From Candidatus Blautia faecavium (GTDB taxonomy: Bacteria > Bacillota > Clostridia > Lachnospirales > Lachnospiraceae): 39,521 nt of DNA. A model generated the notes under the pieces. The model had not been told where the DNA came from, did not search any database, and saw only the letters and a list, made by a program, of their open reading frames with translations. The DNA lies in contig DWYZ01000146.1 of the NCBI GenBank assembly GCA_019118425.1, positions 1-39,521 of the forward strand, written 5' to 3'. Made by a program: the position numbers and the translations under genes. Positions 36,301 to 39,521 of this stretch are shown one piece after another (the stretch's first letter is position 1; every line of letters starts with the position of its first letter).

Positions 36301-38019
36301 TTAGAATAAGCTGTAAAGCTGAGTAAGCGGAAGCTTTTTCGCAGGACTGGAAGTGATGTGCTCTCCGTTTACACGAACCTCATAGGTTTCGGGGTTCACT
36401 GTGATCTCCGGGGTCTCGCTGTTGAATTTCATATCTTTCTTTCCTACATTGCGGCAGCCTGATACAGGCACTACCGTTTTTTCAAGATGATATTTTTCCT
36501 TTACCTTCTCGTCCATCGCCGCTTTAGAGACAAAAGTGAGGCAGGAGGCATATTTTGCCTTGCCCTGGGCGGCGAACATAGGCTTATACATAACCGGCTC
36601 GCAGGTAGGGATGGAAGCGTTTGCATCGCCCATTTTAGAGGCGATGATCATGCCGCCTTTGATGATGATATCCGGTTTGATCCCGAAGAACATAGGATTC
36701 CACAGAACCAGATCCGCAAATTTGCCCACTTCCACAGAACCCACATAGGAGGAAACTCCATGGGTGATGGCCGGGTTGATAGTGTATTTGGAAATATAAC
36801 GCTTTACACGGAAATTGTCATTGTCATGTCCCTGATCTTCAGGAAGAACGCCGCGCTCGTCTTTCATTTTGCTCGCTGTCTGCCAGGTCCGGGTGATCAC
36901 CTCGCCTACACGGCCCATTGCCTGGGAATCAGAACTCATCATGGAGAAAATTCCCATATCGTGCAGCACATCCTCCGCGGCAATGGTTTCCGGACGAATC
37001 CGGGAATCCGCAAAGGCCACATCCTCCGGTATTCTTTTATCCAGGTGATGGCATACCATCAGCATGTCCAGATGCTCATCCAGAGTGTTTACGGTGAAGG
37101 GCATGGTGGGATTCGTGGAGGAGGGCAGTACATTAGGAGCTGCCGCCGCACGGATGATATCCGGTGCATGTCCGCCGCCGGCACCCTCTGTGTGGTAGGT
37201 ATGGATTGTCCTTCCGGCGATAGCTGCCAGGGTATCCTCCACGCAGCCGCCTTCATTTAAGGTGTCCGTATGGATCGCCACCTGTACATCGTAATCGTCC
37301 GCCACATTTAAGCAGTGGTCGATAGCGGCAGGAGTGGATCCCCAGTCCTCATGAAGCTTTAAGCCCATGGCTCCGGCGCGGATCTGTTCCTCAAGAGCTT
37401 TTTCATCGGAACAATTTCCCTTTCCTAAAAGACCTATGTTCATGGGGTATTCTTCGCATGCCTTAAGCATCATTTCCATATTCCATGGACCCGGGGTACA
37501 GGTGGTGGCGTTTGTGCCGTCCGTAGGTCCGGTTCCTCCGCCGATCATAGTGGTAACGCCGCTGTAGAGGGCGCATTCCACCTGTTGGGGAGAAATAAAG
37601 TGAATATGGGTGTCCAGGCCGCCGGCTGTAAGGATCAGGCCCTCCCCGGCCAGAGCTTCAGTGGAAGCCCCCACACTCATGCCAGGGGTAACCCCGTCCA
37701 TGATGTCCGGATTTCCTGCTTTTCCGATACCGGCGATCTTTCCGTCCTTGATGCCGATATCTGCTTTATAAATTCCTGTGTAATCCACTACCAGAGCATT
37801 GGTGATGACAAGATCCAGGGCGTCACGGCTTGTGGCCATCACGGACTGGCCCATGCCGTCCCGCAGGGTTTTGCCGCCCCCGAATTTTGATTCGTCTCCA
37901 TAAGTGGTATAGTCTTTTTCTACCTGGATGACCAGGCTGGTATCCGCCAGACGCACCTTGTCGCCTGTGGTGGGACCATACATCATTGCGTATTTGTCAG
38001 CAGATATTTTTATGCTCAT
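36301..38019 (-). CDS. ureC: Urease subunit alpha
   Basis: [30 protein letters not shown]. Confidence 0.98.
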   Translation of the reverse strand: MSIKISADKYAMMYGPTTGDKVRLADTSLVIQVEKDYTTYGDESKFGGGKTLRDGMGQSVMATSRDALDLVITNALVVDYTGIYKADIGIKDGKIAGIGKAGNPDIMDGVTPGMSVGASTEALAGEGLILTAGGLDTHIHFISPQQVECALYSGVTTMIGGGTGPTDGTNATTCTPGPWNMEMMLKACEEYPMNIGLLGKGNCSDEKALEEQIRAGAMGLKLHEDWGSTPAAIDHCLNVADDYDVQVAIHTDTLNEGGCVEDTLAAIAGRTIHTYHTEGAGGGHAPDIIRAAAAPNVLPSSTNPTMPFTVNTLDEHLDMLMVCHHLDKRIPEDVAFADSRIRPETIAAEDVLHDMGIFSMMSSDSQAMGRVGEVITRTWQTASKMKDERGVLPEDQGHDNDNFRVKRYISKYTINPAITHGVSSYVGSVEVGKFADLVLWNPMFFGIKPDIIIKGGMIIASKMGDANASIPTCEPVMYKPMFAAQGKAKYASCLTFVSKAAMDEKVKEKYHLEKTVVPVSGCRNVGKKDMKFNSETPEITVNPETYEVRVNGEHITSSPAKKLPLTQLYSLF

Positions 38020-38036
38020 GTCTATTCCTCCGTAAT

Positions 38037-38399
38037 TTATATGATAAAGCCTTTTTGCCTTGCCTTTTCCAGGGAAGCCTCCTTCGTAGCAGGGGAAACC
38101 TGGGCACAGGTCAGGTCGTTAAGCCCAAAGACTCTCTTTGTTCCGCCCATAGCGGTGAGAGTGATTTCTTTTTCCTCGCCGGGCTCGAAACGTACCGAGG
38201 TGCCGGAAGGGATATCTAAATGAAAACCGTAAGCTTTTTCCCTGTCAAAGACAAGGCAGCGGTTGACCTCAAAAAAATGATAATGGGAGCCGACCTGGAC
38301 CGGACGGTCCCCTGTATTTACAACCATGAGGGTCACGGTGGGCTTTCCTTCATTGAGAGTGATCTCTCTGTCAAGGGGCATGATTTCTCCAATTTTCAT
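38037..38399 (-). CDS. ureB: Urease subunit beta
   Basis: [19 protein letters not shown]...[13 protein letters not shown]. Confidence 0.97.
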   Translation of the reverse strand: MKIGEIMPLDREITLNEGKPTVTLMVVNTGDRPVQVGSHYHFFEVNRCLVFDREKAYGFHLDIPSGTSVRFEPGEEKEITLTAMGGTKRVFGLNDLTCAQVSPATKEASLEKARQKGFII

Positions 38400-38428
38400 A
38401 GCAGTGGTTCCTTTCTGTATGTATTTGC

Positions 38429-38731
38429 TTATTGAATGGGATTGTGTACGGTGACAAGCTTTGTTCCGTCCGGGAAGGTAGCTTCCACCTGGATTTCCGT
38501 GACCATGTCGGCAACTCCTTCCATTACGTCGTCTTTTGAAAGGATCTTGGCGCCAAGCTGCATCAGCTCTGTCACTTCCTTTCCGTCCCGGGCCATCTCC
38601 ATCAGCTCAGAGCTTATGTAGGCGACAGCCTCTGCATAATTCAGCTTCAGGCCTCTTGCCTGTCTTTCTTTGGCAAGGCTGCCTGCTAGATGCAGCAGGA
38701 GCTTTTCCTGTTCCTTTTGTGTTAAACGCAT
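38429..38731 (-). CDS. ureA: Urease subunit gamma
   Basis: [48 protein letters not shown] before ATG 38731. Confidence 0.97.
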   Translation of the reverse strand: MRLTQKEQEKLLLHLAGSLAKERQARGLKLNYAEAVAYISSELMEMARDGKEVTELMQLGAKILSKDDVMEGVADMVTEIQVEATFPDGTKLVTVHNPIQ

Positions 38732-38768
38732 ATGTAAACCTCCTTGTATTGATGTGCAAGGAAAGCAC

Positions 38769-38808
38769 AAAAAAAGACAAGGCGCCTTAAAAAGAGACGT
38801 CCTTGTCT
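38769..38808 (-). terminator. Intrinsic terminator-like hairpin in the urease leader (attenuator candidate)
   Basis: Minus strand AGACAAGG...CCTTGTCT followed by T7, about 40 nt upstream of the ureA start. Confidence 0.75.
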
Positions 38809-38869
38809 GTTTATGCTTTCTTTATAAGAAAACCTCCGGATTTTCCCTTGGGGCTTTCTGTTTTTGAAA

Positions 38870-38898
38870 ACTTTACCATAAGTAAAAAGAAATGTCAA
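38870..38898 (-). promoter_or_regulatory. Urease operon promoter
   Basis: Minus strand TTGACA - 17 nt - TAAAGT. Confidence 0.65.
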
Positions 38899-38942
38899 AT
38901 ATTTTTAGGTGAAAAATTCATGGTATGTAAAGAAAAAGAGGT

Positions 38943-38970
38943 TTGTTGAATGGGGAAAACGTGTTATAAT
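38943..38970 (+). promoter_or_regulatory. Putative promoter for the exonuclease III gene
   Basis: TTGTTG - 16 nt - TATAAT. Confidence 0.55.
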
Positions 38971-38997
38971 AAAAAATATGAATGATAGATTGTAAAA

Positions 38998-39030
38998 ATT
39001 TTCCGTAAAAATAAGCAGTTTACGGAAAAT
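38998..39030 (+). promoter_or_regulatory. Perfect 12-bp hairpin in the exonuclease III gene leader
   Basis: ATTTTCCGTAAA-9 nt-TTTACGGAAAAT. Confidence 0.65.
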
Positions 39031-39065
39031 AATAATTCATTTTATAACAGAACAAGGAGAACATA

Positions 39066-39521
39066 ATGAAATTTATTTCGTGGAATGTGAACGGAATCCG
39101 GGCATGCCTTTCCAAAGGCTTTGAAGAAAGCTTTCAGAAGTTGGATGCCGATATTTTTTGCCTTCAGGAAACCAAGTGCCAGGAAGGACAGGTAGAGCTT
39201 GCCCTTCCTGGCTATCACCAGTACTGGAATTACGCGAACCGCCGGGGCTATTCCGGAACGGCTATATTTACAAAGAAAGAGCCAATCTCCGTTTCCTACG
39301 GAATGGGCATGGAAGAGCACGACAAAGAAGGAAGGCTGATCACCCTGGAATTTGAGGATTTTTATTTCCTCACAGTCTATACCCCTAATTCCCAGAGTGA
39401 GCTGAAGCGGCTTTCTTACAGAATGGACTGGGAAAGAGACTTTCTCGCCTATATGTGCAGGCTTGAAGAAAAAAAGCCGGTCATCTGCTGCGGAGATATG
39501 AACGTGGCCCATCAGGAGATC
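39066..39521 (+). CDS. Exodeoxyribonuclease III, 3'-truncated by window edge (absent from supplied ORF track)
   Basis: ATGAAATTTATTTCGTGGAATGTGAACGGAATCCGG = MKFISWNVNGIRACL; QETKCQ; YSGTAIFTKKEP; 152 codons without stop; RBS aaggaga. Confidence 0.95.
   Translation, partial: MKFISWNVNGIRACLSKGFEESFQKLDADIFCLQETKCQEGQVELALPGYHQYWNYANRRGYSGTAIFTKKEPISVSYGMGMEEHDKEGRLITLEFEDFYFLTVYTPNSQSELKRLSYRMDWERDFLAYMCRLEEKKPVICCGDMNVAHQEI

Noticed and set aside
36487-37260. 257-aa ORF antisense to ureC
   Set aside because: Opposite highly conserved urease alpha; shadow ORF.
39042-39512. 156-aa minus-strand ORF at the window end
   Set aside because: Opposite the clear exonuclease III reading frame (MKFISWNVNGIR) on the plus strand.
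1-39521. CRISPR arrays, transposases, integrases, prophage or toxin-antitoxin/defence genes
   Set aside because: Looked for regular direct repeats and signature motifs; none seen. The repeats present are hairpin-type and irregularly spaced.

Overview
The window is about 39.5 kb of a mostly core chromosomal region from a low-to-mid GC Firmicute, probably Lachnospiraceae/Clostridia (inferred from gene content and style). From left to right it holds: the end of a GntR regulator with an ABC exporter; pyrBI (-); a CmpB-type membrane protein (-); folC-pheA-DUF815 ATPase; ppx-ppk; tRNA-Glu(CUC); a type IIA topoisomerase B/A pair (ParE/ParC-like, no GyrA box); rimP-nusA-rnpM-ylxQ-infB-rbfA-nrnA-truB-ribF; a Na/Pi symporter; rpsO-pnp; nrdG-like, dut and fabV genes; small proteins; a complete urease operon (-; ureABC-ureI-ureEFGD); and the 5' part of an exonuclease III gene that runs off the window. 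I see no CRISPR array, prophage, transposase or recognisable defence system. The most interesting signals are non-coding. (1) A roughly 125-130 bp three-hairpin repeat is present in opposite orientations on either side of the topoisomerase B gene. (2) A two-hairpin leader repeat is shared by folC and ppx and shares a 15-mer hairpin core with (1). (3) A 172-nt element is closed by a perfect 33-bp inverted repeat downstream of a DUF4177-like gene. (4) Structured leaders precede the urease operon (promoter, terminator-like hairpin, then ureA), rpsO, pnp and rimP-nusA. All repeats and folds were found by eye; no searches or folding software were run.
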